DNA of 64,000 nt from Daucus carota subsp. sativus (GCF_001625215.2 NC_030384.2:32104527-32168526), one strand, 5' to 3'. Numbered from the stretch's first letter, positions 47,905 to 61,479 are shown. Program-made: numbers and translations. Notes: generated from the letters alone by a model not told the origin.

Positions 47905-50900
47905 ATGGCACAAGATCTCGAGGAAGAGAGACAGACTCCTACTGCCAGCCCGAGCAGAATTATTATATCTTCCGCAAGACGTAAATTATTCGAAATCTTA
48001 GGATTCGAACTTCCTGTTTCAGCTCCAGGAGCAGGAGAAGGAGGCCCAGATAATATACAAGAGCGTGACAAGAAAAATGAAAAGATTAAGAAAAAAGAAG
48101 AAATGGAGGCCAAGGAGACAGATAAAGAGAAGCCTGGTTCAGTGCTTCCTACAGTTAAGTTCATGGAGCTTTTCAGATTTGCAGATAGACTGGACTATGT
48201 TCTTATGGTCATTGGAAGTGTGGGAGCTTTTGTGCATGGCTCTGCTTTGCCATTGTTCCTTCGTTTCTTTGCTGATCTTGTCAATTCTTTTGGAGCCAAT
48301 GCTAATGATCCTGATAAGATGACCCAAGAAGTTGTTAAGGTATATATTTTGTTAATTAATATAATTACATTTTTATACTCAGTATTGTGTTTTTTTTTTA
48401 TGTTTTTTGTTCTGTAGTATGCATTTTACTTTCTAATAGTCGGAGGTGCAATATGGGTTTCTTCATGGGCAGGTTAGTGATTAATTTTTGTGAATTTGGT
48501 TATTTAAAAGTTATTACTATATAGTACTGATGATTTGGAGTTGGATTTTGCAGAGATATCTTGTTGGATGTGGACTGGAGAGAGACAAACGACTAGAATG
48601 AGAATTGTGTACCTAGAAGCGGTCTTGAATCAGGATGTTCAATATTTCGATACGGAGGTTCGGACATCGGATGTTGTTTCTGGGATTAATACAGATGCTG
48701 TTATGGTACAAGATGCTATCAGTGAGAAGGTCGGTTGAAATAAGGCGAAAAAATAGAAAAGAGAAAACCATGATCAAATTTAGCTTTAGTTATGTGACTT
48801 GTGTCTATGAATTATGATCAGTATTATGGGCAATCTAAGTCTTACAGTTAGTCTTTTTTTGGTGCAGTTAGGCAATTTCATACATTATATGGCAACTTTT
48901 GCTTCTGGATTCGTTGTCGGTTTTACTGCTGTTTGGCAGTTGGCTCTAGTCACGCTTGCTGTGGTTCCTGTTATAGCTGTAATTGGAGGGGTTCATACGG
49001 CTACATTGTCTAAGCTCTCTGCCAAGAGCCAAGAAGCTCTTTCAGAAGCTGGCAATATCGCTGAACAGGTGAGCGACTATGATGGTTTTCTCTGATACTA
49101 ATTTAAATTTGGCGATAATTTCTGTTTTGTGGATGAAGTTGTGCTAATTATGAAAAATATACGTATACAGAATATAGCTCAAATTCGGACAGTAGTTGCG
49201 TATGTTGGTGAATCAAGAGCATTGAAAGCATATTCATCGGCCTTGAAGATCTCTCAGAGGTTCGGATATAAAAGCGGGTTATCCAAGGGATTAGGATTAG
49301 GAGCTACATACTTCACTGTTTTTTGTTGTTATGCACTTCTACTCTGGTATGGAGGTTATCTGGTTAGACATCATTACACCAATGGAGGACTTGCCATATC
49401 TACAATGTTCTCGGTTATGATTGGTGGAATGTAAGTATCTTCTAATAGTATTGTTACGGCTCCAATTTGATTTATTGTGGCTGAACGAAACAACTTATCT
49501 TTCGTTACAGTGCCTTGGGGCAATCTATTCCGAGCATGGCTGCATTTTCAAAGGCTAGAGTTGCAGCTGCCAAGGTCTTTCGGATTATAGACCACAAACC
49601 TAGTGTAGAAAAGAACAGCAAATCCGGCTTGGAGCTCGAGACTGTTTTGGGAGAAGTAGAGATAAAGAATGTGGATTTCTCATACCCTGCGAGACCAGAT
49701 ATTCTTGTATTGAACAATTTTTCACTCTGTGTTCCAGCTGGTAAGACCATAGCTTTGGTTGGAAGCAGTGGCTCTGGGAAGAGCACAGTGGTTTCTCTCA
49801 TTGAAAGGTTCTATGATCCAGCCACGGGTAAGAATAAAAGCAATTTGCTTTGTTGCATCTCTGTAATGCATTTATTAAGCTTTTAAAGGTTAATGCTCTT
49901 TTAGTGTTTTGTGAATTGAAATCTTACTAATGGATAGGCGTTGTGCAGGTCAAGTTTTGCTAGATGGTAATGACATAAAGACACTAAAGCTTAAATGGTT
50001 AAGGGAGCAAATTGGACTGGTGAGCCAGGAACCAGCTCTGTTTGCTACCTCTATCAAAGAAAACATACTCTTGGGTCGGCCAGATGCAACCCTAGAAGAG
50101 ATTGAAGAAGCGGCCACAGTTTCCAATGCTCATTCTTTCATCGTCAAGCTCACAAATGGCTACGACACTCAGGTTAACAAATTAGGGTCCTACAATTCTC
50201 ATCAATTTCAATTTTTAATATGAAATGTGTTAACGTACAATTAAGGTCAACACACAAACAACTTCTATAATCAATTTCTGGACTAAGGAGATGTCTGGTC
50301 TCCATGCATCGAATATAGGCACATCATGTCCTTTTTTAATGAATCATGTGTGTATAGAGATAAGTTTTTGCTTCCCAGAAGCAAATACTTGCAATTTCTA
50401 GACTAAGATATTACGGTGTTCAGTTTATAAAGTTAATGGTTTTGATAAGTGGTAGAAAATAAGATTAATTTAAATATATTTGCAGGTAGGAGAAAGGGGA
50501 CTCCAACTCTCAGGTGGACAGAAGCAGAGAATAGCTATAGCAAGAGCAATGCTTAAAAATCCAGCAATCTTGCTTTTGGATGAGGCAACCAGTGCATTAG
50601 ATTCTGAGTCAGAGCAACTTGTACAAGAAGCGCTCGACCGTTTTATGATTGGGAGGACAACGCTCATCATTGCCCACCGCCTATCAACCATAAGGAAGGC
50701 TGATTTAGTTGCTGTACTGCAGCAGGGCAGTGTTACTGAGACTGGAACACATGATGAGCTCTTCGCCAAAGGAGAGAATGGAATCTATGCCAAGCTCATC
50801 CGCATGCAGGAAATTGCTCATGAGACTGCAGTCAATAATGCAAGAAAGAGTAGCGCAAGGTAGTCATAAAACTGAAACCTCAGTTAAGTAATTCCGAACC

Positions 50901-53183
50901 TACAATGCTCCTGAGGATTGCAGTTATTGATTGACAATTCGACATGATATTTTTGCAGGCCTTCTAGTGCAAGAAACTCCGTGAGTTCACCTATAATGAC
51001 CCGGAACTCCTCTTATGGCAGGTCACCATATCTCCGTCGGTTATCTGATTTCTCTAACTCTGACTTTAGCCTATCCATGGATACATCGTATCCCAGTCAT
51101 CACCTTGAAAAACTTCCATTTAAGGAGCATGCTAGTTCCTTTTGGCGCCTTGCCAAGATGAACTCCCCTGAATGGATTTATGCTTTGGTTGGTTCTGTAG
51201 GTTCAGTTGTCTGTGGCACCATCAGTGCCTTCTTTGCTTATGTTTTGAGTGCTGTGCTAAGTGTTTATTACAGTCAAGACCATGCTTACATGATAAAAGA
51301 AATTGAAAAATATTGCTACCTCTTGATTGGAGTCTCATCAGCTGCACTAATCTTTAACACAATGCAGCATTTTTTCTGGGATATCGTGGGAGAAAATTTA
51401 ACAAAACGTGTAAGAGAGAAAATGCTGGAAGCAGTGCTGAAAAACGAAATAGCTTGGTTCGATCAGGAGGATAACGAGAGCTCCACAGTTGCTTCAAGGC
51501 TGGCTCTTGATGCCAATAATGTCAGATCAGCCATTGGGGATCGTATTTCAGTGATCATGCAGAACTCGGCGCTCTTGCTAGTTGCATGCACAGCAGGGTT
51601 TGTTCTGCAGTGGCGCCTTGCCCTTGTTCTCATGGCTGTTTTCCCCATTGTTGTTGCAGCTACAGTTTTGCAGGTCTGATTTTGCAGCTATATTCCTTAA
51701 ACTTTAATATTAGACTAACATTTGGTCCAATCATCCCTTTCAAAAACCATTAATTTGCTTTTCAAAAACCAACTTATTCATTTCGTTTTTCTATATGTTA
51801 TTTTATTTTAATTTGAATTGCAATCTTAGTTATGAATATGCCGAAAATGTTGCTGTTTCCAACATTAGTTTACTACTGCAATATCACTCGAGAGAAAATC
51901 TGAAAGGTCGCCTTATGTAATTTCAACAGAAAATGTTCATGGAAGGATTTTCTGGAGACTTGGAAGCCATACATGCCAAAGCCACACAATTAGCTGGTGA
52001 AGCTGTGGGAAATTTAAGGACTGTTGCTGCTTTCAATTCAGAATCCAAAATTGTGGCACTTTATGTCTCTAACCTCCAAGCGCCATTGCGTCGTTGTTTC
52101 TATAAAGGACAGATTGCTGGGAGTGGATATGGAATTGCACAATTTCTACTTTATGCTTCATATGCTGTTGGTCTTTGGTATGCCTCCTGGCTGGTAAAGC
52201 ACGGGATCTCTGATTTCTCAAAGACTATCCGGGTATTTATGGTTCTGATGGTCTCAGCCAATGGTGCAGCTGAAACACTAACACTAGCTCCTGACTTCAT
52301 CAGGGGTGGCCGAGCCATGCAATCCGTCTTCGACCTCATTGATCGCAAAACTGACATTGAACCGGATAATCCAGATTCTAGTTTCATCCCTGATACTATT
52401 CGTGGAGACGTGGACCTAAAACATGTGGATTTTGCTTACCCCTCCCGCCCTGATATATTAGTGTTCCGTGACCTTTCTCTTCGTGCTCGAGCTGGCAAAA
52501 CTCTTGCCCTTGTCGGTCCAAGTGGATGTGGAAAAAGTTCAGTCATTGCCCTGATACAGAGATTCTACGAACCATCATCTGGACGGGTTATGATTGATGG
52601 AAAGGACATCCGAAAGTACAATTTGAAGTCACTGCGACGCCACATTGCAGTGGTGCCTCAAGAGCCGTGCCTCTTCGCCACCACCATTTATGAAAACATA
52701 GCTTATGGACATGAATCAGCAACCGAAGCTGAGATAATTGAATCAGCAACACTTGCCAATGCCCATAAGTTCATCTCTTCATTACCCGATGGCTATAAAA
52801 CTTTTGTGGGCGAAAGAGGGGTTCAATTATCTGGAGGACAGAAGCAAAGAATTGCTATTGCTCGCGCTTTCACAAGGAAAGCAGAGCTCATGCTACTAGA
52901 CGAAGCCACGAGTGCACTCGATGCAGAGTCTGAAAGGAGTGTGCAGGAGGCTCTTGAGCGTGCTTGCTCAGGAAAGACCACAATTGTGGTTGCACACCGC
53001 CTCTCTACGATAAGAAATGCCCATGTCATTGCAGTGATAGACGACGGAAAAGTGGCAGAACAAGGTTCTCACTCTCATCTAATCAAAAACTACCCTGACG
53101 GATGTTACTCGCGTATGATACAGTTGCAGAAGTTTTCCCACGTACAGGTTGCCTTAAACATAGCATCCACCTCAGGCTCCTAG
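47905..53183 (+). CDS. ABCB1: ABCB1/P-glycoprotein 1 auxin transporter (1336 residues)
   Basis: Ten exons join in frame: 47905-48339, 48418-48472, 48554-48729, 48868-49068, 49171-49430, 49511-49827, 49949-50172, 50486-50859, 50959-51673, 51930-53183. It is a full-size ABC transporter with the order membrane-NBD-membrane-NBD. NBD1 has Walker [10 protein letters not shown] (460-468), LSGGQ (564-568) and ILLLDE (584-589). NBD2 has GPSGCGKSS (1115-1123), LSGGQ (1219-1223) and LMLLDE (1239-1244). The motif [16 protein letters not shown], the linker [20 protein letters not shown] and the end region match Arabidopsis ABCB1 closely in my memory. This plasma-membrane pump exports auxin. The N-terminus before FMELFRF has about 85 residues, longer than I recall for Arabidopsis, and is rich in Lys and Glu. 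Start ATG is 47905. Intron 3 begins GTCGGT, an unusual donor. No broken domain. Confidence 0.95.
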
Positions 53184-54793
53184 AACTTAAATTTTCATAA
53201 TATTTGTCAGTAATGTAGTATAGTTCATGTAACTAGAAGTACATAATTATTTACCACAATCTATGTCCTTGAATTCAATCTTCCATGTGTGTAGTTGCAA
53301 TGAAATGGCTAGTAAACTTGTTTAGTTCTCATCTTTGGTTCTGAAATTATAAAAGTCTGAAGCAGGGGTGAATCGGCCTAAAAAAGGGTTGGTTAATCGG
53401 CCTAAAAATGGGTTGGGTTGGGTTAGCGGGTTGAACGGGTCTATGTTCACCCAGACTCTGAAGCACAATCACAATGAAAAAAATCTACGAGACTTGGATA
53501 GTGTTGACAAGTGGGGAGCAACATTATTAACTTTGGGAAGCTGATAATACTTGCACATGGAAGAAAAGTACTTGGGAAGAGTTGAAATAGAGACATAACA
53601 AGAACTTAGGCACTGCCTAACTCGCGTCTCTTCTTCTCGACCACTTCCTTACCTTGTAGCTTTTCGTTTGTAAACTTAGATAATTATTATTGACGTTGAA
53701 GATAATAATTATACAAAATACTATTTGTGATTTTTGATAGGATAATAATTATCCTTGGAATTTTTCAGTCAGTTTCATCAAATATCCTTTATACGGCTCG
53801 ACAGATACTTCCACTCAGCCCACTTCGATTGATTCTCATGGAAAGCTAAAAGTTAAAGCAGGTGCGAACATACATGGTGGGGAGACTCTCACTGCTCAAG
53901 AGATTTTTAAAGCTCTAGCACCATCTTGTGGTAGCTAACTTTTTATTGAGTTAGACTTGTAATTATTTATCAATACATCAAAATTCTAGAAAAAGCTTCC
54001 ATCTTTTTCAATAAAAAACACTACTGTGTTGATCCAAGGATATAAAAAGCCCAATCCAAGTTGCAACATTTTTTTATCAAGGAGACAAGCTCTTGGTTAG
54101 AATTTCAAAAAAAAAAACTGGCAAATATTTCTTTTCATAAATAACTTATTAATATATCCAAACAAATAGGATGTGAAACACTGAAACTGAGCCCATGAAA
54201 TACTATTTAAAATCTCTCATTTCTCGACCACAATGCAAAGAAATAGGATGTGAAACCGAGTCCCAAAAAATACCAAGTAAAACCTCTCATTTCTCCACCG
54301 TAACGATTTGCTTGTTTGCCTGGCAAGTACCATTAGCCACTGGTGTACAATAGATACAGTAACACAATGTGAAAACTAATTCTGTTATAGGCAGCAACAT
54401 CAATCACTTAAAAATATAATGATATGCTCCTAACTACTAAACCGCAACCAGTCTGCATAAACTTCACCTCTAAACTAATTCTGTTATAGGCAGCAACATC
54501 TGCTCCAAAGCCCCAACTAGTGTACATAAACTTATTAATATTTCGTTATTATGCTTATACTCTAATGATTTTACAGTATTGACAACAAGCATAATAATAC
54601 AAAAAAAAAATAAATTAAAATCTACTATCAGCATACAGCAAAAATAAACTCAACAGAACACGAGATTTAAAGATCAACATTTGTTTCCACTAATATTTAA
54701 ATTCTTACAAACATACTAAACACATCAGTTCAAGTATCTATGGGATTCTGCAGCTCGGTAACAAAATCCACAACCACTAAATAATCGGGAAGC
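53184..54793. other. Convergent intergenic region between ABCB1 and the zinc-finger gene
   Basis: The two genes converge, so both 3' ends fall here. Contains small direct repeats: GGTTAATCGGCCTAAAAA-like units near 53370-53410, the pair near 54164-54300 and the pair at 54373-54500. No open frame of note. Confidence 0.55.
54164..54500. repeat. Two nested pairs of short direct repeats
   Basis: AAATAGGATGTGAAAC and AAA.CTCTCATTTCTC recur at 54164-54231 and 54241-54300. A 29-base unit containing ACTAATTCTGTTATAGGCAG recurs at 54373-54401 and 54472-54500. They mark local duplications downstream of the zinc-finger gene. Confidence 0.7.
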
Positions 54794-56483
54794 TCACATT
54801 GACATAAGCTTCGGCCCATTATCTGGCATTCCCATGCCAGCAGCTAGGTCAGCATCTAGCTGAGTGTGTGGTGCAGGTCCAGCCATTATCTTCAAGCTGC
54901 ATATACATAATAGTTGAGCAGTATTAGTATTCCAATAGAGTACTCTTTCTTTGCTAGAAATCAGGAAGTGAATACTGCAAATAATTTGACTGGACAAACT
55001 TGTAGCTTGCAGTAAGGCTGATGCTGAACAAGGCATCACCAAATTGATTTATATATGCTATAATTTATGTGCCGCCAGCTGCCTAGCAGCCCACAAACTG
55101 CCTCTAGCTACCATACTCATCCACCACAACAGCCACCAAACAGCAGAGTTCCTACAGTTTTTAAATTTACTCCCATTACCCTTCACTCGAACCTTCTGTC
55201 AAATAATTATCCTTAACTATTATCCTATGGAATTTTCCAACTCAACCCCAACAATTTGTCAAAACTACAAGACATGTCTTCTTATTCATATCCTCAAGTT
55301 TCAAGTGTTGCAACTTGACGGATTACTTTGTGCTATTATAGGCATCCTTAAACAATCAGATTCATATATTCCAACTATTGGGAAGCCATTGATAGATACA
55401 AAGAACTGAAGATAGAACATGAACAATTGTATAACGAGTACTAATAAATATATGAGGAATCAAGTGAAATTCTTTGAAGAGTTATGCATCGGGTCTAAAT
55501 TACCTTGTATTGTGGGGAATCGAGTTTGAGAACTTTAAGTTATATTATAGATAGATGAGAACACTTTGGGAGATAATTTAGATGTATGAGTTGATGAAAA
55601 ACTCTTTCATCATCAAATTGAATATCATACATGTAGAAGTTAATGATTTGAAGTCGCTCCTTAAGGATGTCAAATATAGTTTTAAGCAACTCACATCACT
55701 TTAATATTCCCCAATGGTTTTACAAAGTCAAACATGTAACTGATAAATCTCGATGGCTTTGTTCAAGGATTATGAATTCTTTCCACTAAAGATATATAGA
55801 TAAAATCCTAAAAATTCACCACTTCATAACACCCTCAAATTAATTTGTTGATATCACTAGATAGATGTTTTGAAATCCCAAAAAAGAGATTCGTAATTAA
55901 AAATCAACAGGTTATATAATCATTAGTCAAACACCTATAAACTTGACAATGCAAAACAATCCAATAGCTCTTCAAATAAACAGAGAACATCATAACACAT
56001 CTTCTCAACTTATATAAATTCCTAGAAAAAAGCTTACAACTTTGTTCATATATTCACGAAGTGAGGCATACTTTTAAGCAACAAAAAGGACAAAAACATA
56101 CCGCTTCCTATGCTTCTTGGTCTTGAAATGTTCATCTCGTACCGTCACATTAGCAAAATATCGGCTGAAAATCAAATAACAAAGGAATTCAAGAAACATA
56201 ATTCAATAGCATATATCAACGAAAAATACAAAGGCGGATAGTAATTAAATAACAAAATAAAAAAGAATAACAATAAAACAATTTACTCGCAGTGAAGGCA
56301 GTAGTATTGACCCATTCCAGGAAGGTCCTCGTCAAGAGGCAACGGCTTGGCTGCATCCGGGTCGGACTTTTTAAGCTCGTCATAAACGGCGTCGTCGCCT
56401 TTAAGTTCGAATTTTTCGCGACGGAATTGCTTGTGTGAGTATCTGCGCTTCTTTACCTTTCTATGTGGACACTTCCCTCCCAT
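54794..56483 (-). CDS. ZNF593/Bud20-like C2H2 zinc-finger protein (120 residues)
   Basis: Minus-strand exons 56483-56287, 56164-56102 and 54896-54794 encode 120 residues. The protein starts MGGKCPHRKVKKRRYSHKQF, a basic stretch that likely holds the nuclear signal. It then has DLPGMGQYYCLHCDRYFANV and DEHFKTKKHRKR, a single C2H2 finger (CX2C with the His pair in HFKTKKH), and ends with the acidic, highly conserved PHTQLDADLAAGMGMPDNG. This matches the ZNF593/yeast Bud20 family, which acts as a shuttling factor in pre-60S ribosome export. The finger is split by intron 1 between its Cys pair and the following Asp-Arg. The gene converges with ABCB1. Telo-box and site II motifs upstream fit a ribosome-biogenesis role. 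Confidence 0.92.
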
Positions 56484-56502
56484 TGCGCCCCTTTTAGTTT
56501 AT

Positions 56503-56540
56503 TTAGGGTTTCAGAGTTTTCACTTGTGTAAAACCCTAAA
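56503..56540. promoter_or_regulatory. Two telo-box motifs upstream of the zinc-finger gene
   Basis: TTAGGGTTT (56503-56511) and AAACCCTAA (56531-56539) lie 20-60 bases upstream of the start codon, in opposite orientations. Telo-boxes are typical of plant ribosomal and ribosome-biogenesis promoters. Confidence 0.6.
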
Positions 56541-56603
56541 ATAAGAGAGGGACGACGAGTGTGCGCGAATTTGTGTGTAAACTGAGAGTTTGAGGCTCTG
56601 TTT

Positions 56604-56672
56604 TGGGCCGTTTCAAGATTTTTTGCTTTGTGCTTAAACTAATTAGTTGACCCACTACATAATGTTGGCCCA
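56604..56672. promoter_or_regulatory. Site II-like TGGGCC/GGCCCA elements
   Basis: TGGGCC at 56604-56609 and GGCCCA at 56667-56672 are site II (TCP-binding type) motifs. Together with the telo-boxes they make the module usual for plant translation-machinery genes. Confidence 0.5.
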
Positions 56673-57959
56673 AACTCCAAATTGTCTAGTCTAGCTAAAT
56701 AAACTAGTTAAAAGACCAGAAATTCATTATTTCCTTTAAAGAAAAAAACACACAAGTTCCCCATTTATTTATCTTTTGGGGGTAATGTTCGAGAAAGAGC
56801 CTATACTTAAAAAAAAAAAAAAATCTTTGAAAGTGGTAAGCTTCTGCCACAGAATTTTAAATTTTAAATAAATTTTTAGGATGTAAATCTGAATATACGT
56901 TTTTTGCATTGTTGTACTCAAAAATAATTTCAAAAATATAATACATAAATACAATATTTTTTTCATGTGCAATTCTGTTACAAAATCCTAATTAATACTA
57001 GAAATAAGGCTAAGGGTGTGAGTGGAATATGACGCTTTACCAAATCTCTTCTTATTTTGTCTAGAATAATAAAAAAAGGAGACATTTTTTTTTTGAATAA
57101 ACCGTACTTGCATTAAATAGAATCATAGATATAAATTATATAAATTTAGAATTTCAAAAATATAAATTATATCATATATATAAATAGTTTTTTTTAATTA
57201 TTATGTAATCTTAATCGTTTATCAAATAATAAGATTTAACCGTTCGTATTTATTCTGCAATATTATACCAAAAAATCAAATTATTTCTTTTATACTTATT
57301 ATATATAATAATATAATAATATTTCGTATTTATTTTACGGTACTATATCAAATAATTAAACTATCATCTTTAAATTTATTATATATAAGAATATAATAAT
57401 GAGCATCTAAGTAGACTAATAAAAAATCTTAAGTTCTTCTTGATTCTTTTCTATCTTTCAGAAACCTCAAGGTAACTTTTATCTTATTTCAATAAATAAA
57501 GATATCATTTTCTTTTATTTATCCACCACTTTCTCTTCTCTTTGAGTTTATATATTAATAAAATACGAGAACAAAGATTATTATTAGAGTTCTTTCTCGA
57601 TAATGACAATATACATTGATGAATTGAATCAGAATATAATATTTGAATCATGAAATGTATTTGCTTTCATAAATGATTATCATCTAATCTAATCGCCAGA
57701 CATGCTAGATAACCTCGGAAACATAGATAATAACATATTAATGTTTGAGAATAAAACATATTCTCTAATCACCTCTAATCCAGAATAAAATTTTCACTCC
57801 ATTCTTCATTCATTTCATTTCATCAAAGTGAACACAATTTTACGATCCCGAGAGAAAGAATTTTTCAAAACAATTCTATTTAAGATAATTGTATACTAAT
57901 TGGATGCCGGTCTTGATCTTTTGAAATGTATTATTAGAAGTCACACTCTTAAAAATGTA

Positions 57960-58166
57960 CTCCTTCCGTTTTCTTTTTAGAATTTCCCATCAAATTCTTT
58001 ATATTTTAAAACTTACCAAAAATAATTGATGAGTCCCACCAATTCCCCATCTTTTTCGCTTTTTACACTACTTTCACTCCACTATCTCCCTCTTATACAT
58101 TAAAAATCAATAGATCCCACTAATTCACCTACTTTTCTTTTACACAATTCAGTGAGACGGAGAGAG
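57960..58166. mobile_element. Stowaway-type MITE, 207 bp
   Basis: Begins CTCCTTCCGTTTTC and ends GAGACGGAGAGAG, flanked by TA on both sides. Confidence 0.75.
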
Positions 58167-58662
58167 TACTAAAATGCACAAACTCGCTAAAAACTGTATA
58201 TCTAATATTATATTTAAAACTCAACCGGAAAACTGTGGGAGATGCTCACACATTCAACTATTTTCTTTCAAATCTATTGAAATGTGTTTAGAGTCTGATA
58301 AAGCGATGATAATTGACAAACCAGCTCGATTTCTTCAGTATAAAATAAGTAAATTCTCTGCATATCTAACAATCCCGCAAATAGCATTCTGTGCTGCTAC
58401 ATCCAGAGCCAAAGAACGAAAGGGTATAATAGCTACGGATTACAGATATGTAAACAAAACATCTACCAGGACCTGAGCCCCTCCCAATATTTTAAAACTA
58501 CAAACCAAAATCTGAACCTCCTTAGCAGGGGCCAACATGTATTATGGGAAAATTAAAAAAAAAAAGGCAGATGTAAGGAGGGCGGCCCACTTTCGACAAT
58601 ATAGCTACATAATTTACATCATGATGGAAGCAAGATGGTTTCCTAGCATTCAACTTGGGAGA

Positions 58663-61479
58663 CTAATGTTCATGCTTAACACGTGCCTTGATTATTCCAG
58701 GAAGTGGAGGCGAGGTGGGAGTTCTACTCATCGGTAAACTTAACATAGACGGGTGACTGATTTCAGGCTGGTACATATTGGGCATGCTCGAGCTTTCACC
58801 TCTATCTCCAGGGCCATCGTGTTCCACATTATCGCCTTGTGGTCTTTCACAAAATTTCATAGCCTTGAGAACGTAATTGTCATCATGGAGCTCAAAAGGG
58901 GTGCTGCATTAGTACAAATTTCATAATGAGGAAGTCTGGAAAAATATTTGTAATACAAAAGAAACAGTTTACTGCGCTTGGTATATCAGAGTTCAGACTA
59001 CTACAAAGTTACAGAAGGCAATGACCATAACTCAATAATAAACATATTCATTATACAAAATAGAACTAATAATATGAGCTGAATACTGAATCTTATAATG
59101 GCTGCATCTTCTTGTTATTCTCTTCTCATGCAATATATGTAGACAGATTTTCCTAAATTACATCACATACAAAACACAGACGCACACACAATAGAAACCT
59201 CACATCGTGTCTCCACCGAGAACAATATGATACGTATATGTTTCCATGCGACTTACCTATTGAAGTCAAAGTGCACCAGCTGCATATCTTCTGATATTTC
59301 CACCTCTACAGTGGCATGAGGCCGGGTCTAAAGTTTCAAAAGCGAAAAAGGATGAGAACAGTGAACAGTTGCTATGATATGATCAGAAATGCACGGAAAT
59401 GAGAAACAACCATTATGGCTGGTCATACTCCTTTAGCTCTTTTTATGTGATGCTTAATAAGAGATCATAGATACTATACATAAAATATCATAGGTAATAT
59501 ATATATATATAAATATTTAGAAATGTTTCTTTATGCGTAAAAAAAACATTATTGTATGTGTTTCTTGAAAATATTTGCACATTTTATATGTACATGCATG
59601 TGTCATTGTTTATAAATATATGTTTAAGGTCCGATGTAGTCAAAGGCTCCGTTTAAAAAGATAGACATAGAGTCAGGTTTTTCTTAAATGTGGGTGGACG
59701 TAGCGGAGGCACTATATTAAGAGCGCGTTAAACGTTTAAAGCAGTATACAAATACATTATTCTTTGCACATTAATCTTCTTCATAGGGATGTATAACTTC
59801 TCTCTGCTTTCTTAGTCATGTGCTTCCTGCCATGCTTTCTTATGTGTTTATTGCAATTGTTGTATATCACCATTGTTTGTGCTTATATGTAATACTAATT
59901 AGTGCTTCCTACACAATTTATATGTTTTCACAATTAATTTATGTCACTCCGTCCGTCCCGGTGAATTATATATGCACTGCTAGTACTTAATGGAGTTGTC
60001 TCGCTTCTATTTAAAAAGATGTCAAACAGTCTTTTTCTGTTTTAATTGCAATGTCACATATGGATATTGTTTGGTTAATTTGTGACAATAGAGGTTTAGT
60101 TTTATTATGTAAATGGAAGTTATTAGTTTGAAAAATCAGGTCTTTACACAATATCAATATAGAAAATGAGATCCTAATCTAGTGATCTCATAATGACCAA
60201 AGTACATATATACTGAAACAGTTGATCACATCATCTCATCAAGACTATAGCCGCAACGTAGTAAGGTGTTTCGGTTAGAATCGTACCGGAATTAGTCCCC
60301 ACTAGATGCTTTTGCATTTACATTCATATCCCTTTGGCAACTTATAATTAAATAAAATAAATAGAATAATCATATCAAACATGCTTCACAACTTAATCTG
60401 ACTTAAAGTGTAATAAAACACAACTATAGAGACATTAATGTAGAAGACAACACAGGGATGGACATGTTGAGGATTTGCAATGCTATTGATTGGTTATACA
60501 CTTATACTAGATAATAGAAATAATTAAATATGAAATTAAGTCCTAAATGAACTGTCATTAAGATTTTTACTTCGAGACCCTCTAAAAATAAGTAAAAAAA
60601 ACTTATGCCAAATTGAAGTACAAATAAGAGTATCAAGATAATCATATCTACCTGCACCAGTATGAAAGGTAAAGCCACTCCTCCACTAGGAGCATTTCCT
60701 GAGCTGTATAATTGCTCATTCCGTTGTATAAGGTTTTGTAGACCTACATACTTTGAGGAAGGAATATGACTCTTTGTAATTAAACTAATATCAACCGTAA
60801 ACGATAAAAATATGTTCAATGCATAATGCAATAAAGAAAGTAGCATGTTGCTTTCAGCCGAGGATGTAAAAGTAGCAGTCAGAAAAACAATACTAAATGG
60901 GTCTTACTTGGTCCTCTAGTTCTTTCAAATATGCTGTTTTCTTGTCAACTTTGCTCTTCAATCCAAGACGTTCACTCTGCAAATCAAATAGAGTATTAAT
61001 ACTTGAAATTTGAAATTCTCTTTGTTTTTGCTTAGGCTTACTTTTTTCCTTGCAAGTCAACAATAATGTTACAAATGAAAATCTATTTTTCAATAAGACA
61101 CAATATGTAATCTGGGGGGGGGGGCGAGGAAGAAAGTCAATGAACAAGATATAGAGACCTTTAATTCTTCAATATCATTCAAGCTAGTCCGTGGCAGACC
61201 CCTCCACTGTATTTCCTTTTTGTCTTTGGAAATAATATCCATAGCCATGAGAACATTTAGAGCATCATATACCCTTCGACGAATGTTTTTTTCATCATAT
61301 TGTTGCTGTGATGTACCAATAGATCAACTTTACACAATCCTCTAAAGTTGACATTTGAATTCCAGATAATAATATGAAAAAAATTGCATTTACAATAGCC
61401 TCTTGCTGTGACAAACCTGATCTGGAGATGACAGATTATTGCCAGGGTCAGAAAATTCAGCTACAAGTTCATCGGCAAC
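58663..61479 (-). CDS. DPB: DP-type E2F dimerisation partner, 3' six exons (partial)
   Basis: Minus-strand exons 61479-61417, 61305-61159, 60976-60908, 60750-60652, 59327-59257 and 58903-58663 join in frame to the last 229 residues. They read [12 protein letters not shown], then [20 protein letters not shown] and [12 protein letters not shown], the end of the winged-helix DNA-binding domain with the DP-type [10 protein letters not shown] signature. The heptad region [20 protein letters not shown] and [17 protein letters not shown] follow. The DP-specific region is [20 protein letters not shown] and [16 protein letters not shown]. The tail has [20 protein letters not shown] proteins pair with E2F to drive S-phase genes in the nucleus. 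The acceptor before 60750 was chosen because it keeps YVGLQ in frame. Exons for the N-terminus and first helix lie beyond the right edge. DPA versus DPB is not certain. Confidence 0.92.
59946..60010. mobile_element. Stowaway-like left end in DP intron
   Basis: CTCCGTCCGTCCCGG is a Stowaway start. No matching right end was found nearby, and the limits are approximate. Confidence 0.35.

Larger units (their letters stand above)
56484..58662. other. Intergenic region between the zinc-finger and DP genes
   Basis: Promoter of the zinc-finger gene in the first 200 bases, then very AT-rich spacer with one Stowaway MITE (57960-58166). The last few hundred bases are downstream of the DP stop codon. 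No additional gene seen. Confidence 0.55.

Noticed and set aside
47739..48164. Minus-strand frame of 141 residues
   Set aside because: It overlaps exon 1 of ABCB1, which has strong homology in the other strand.
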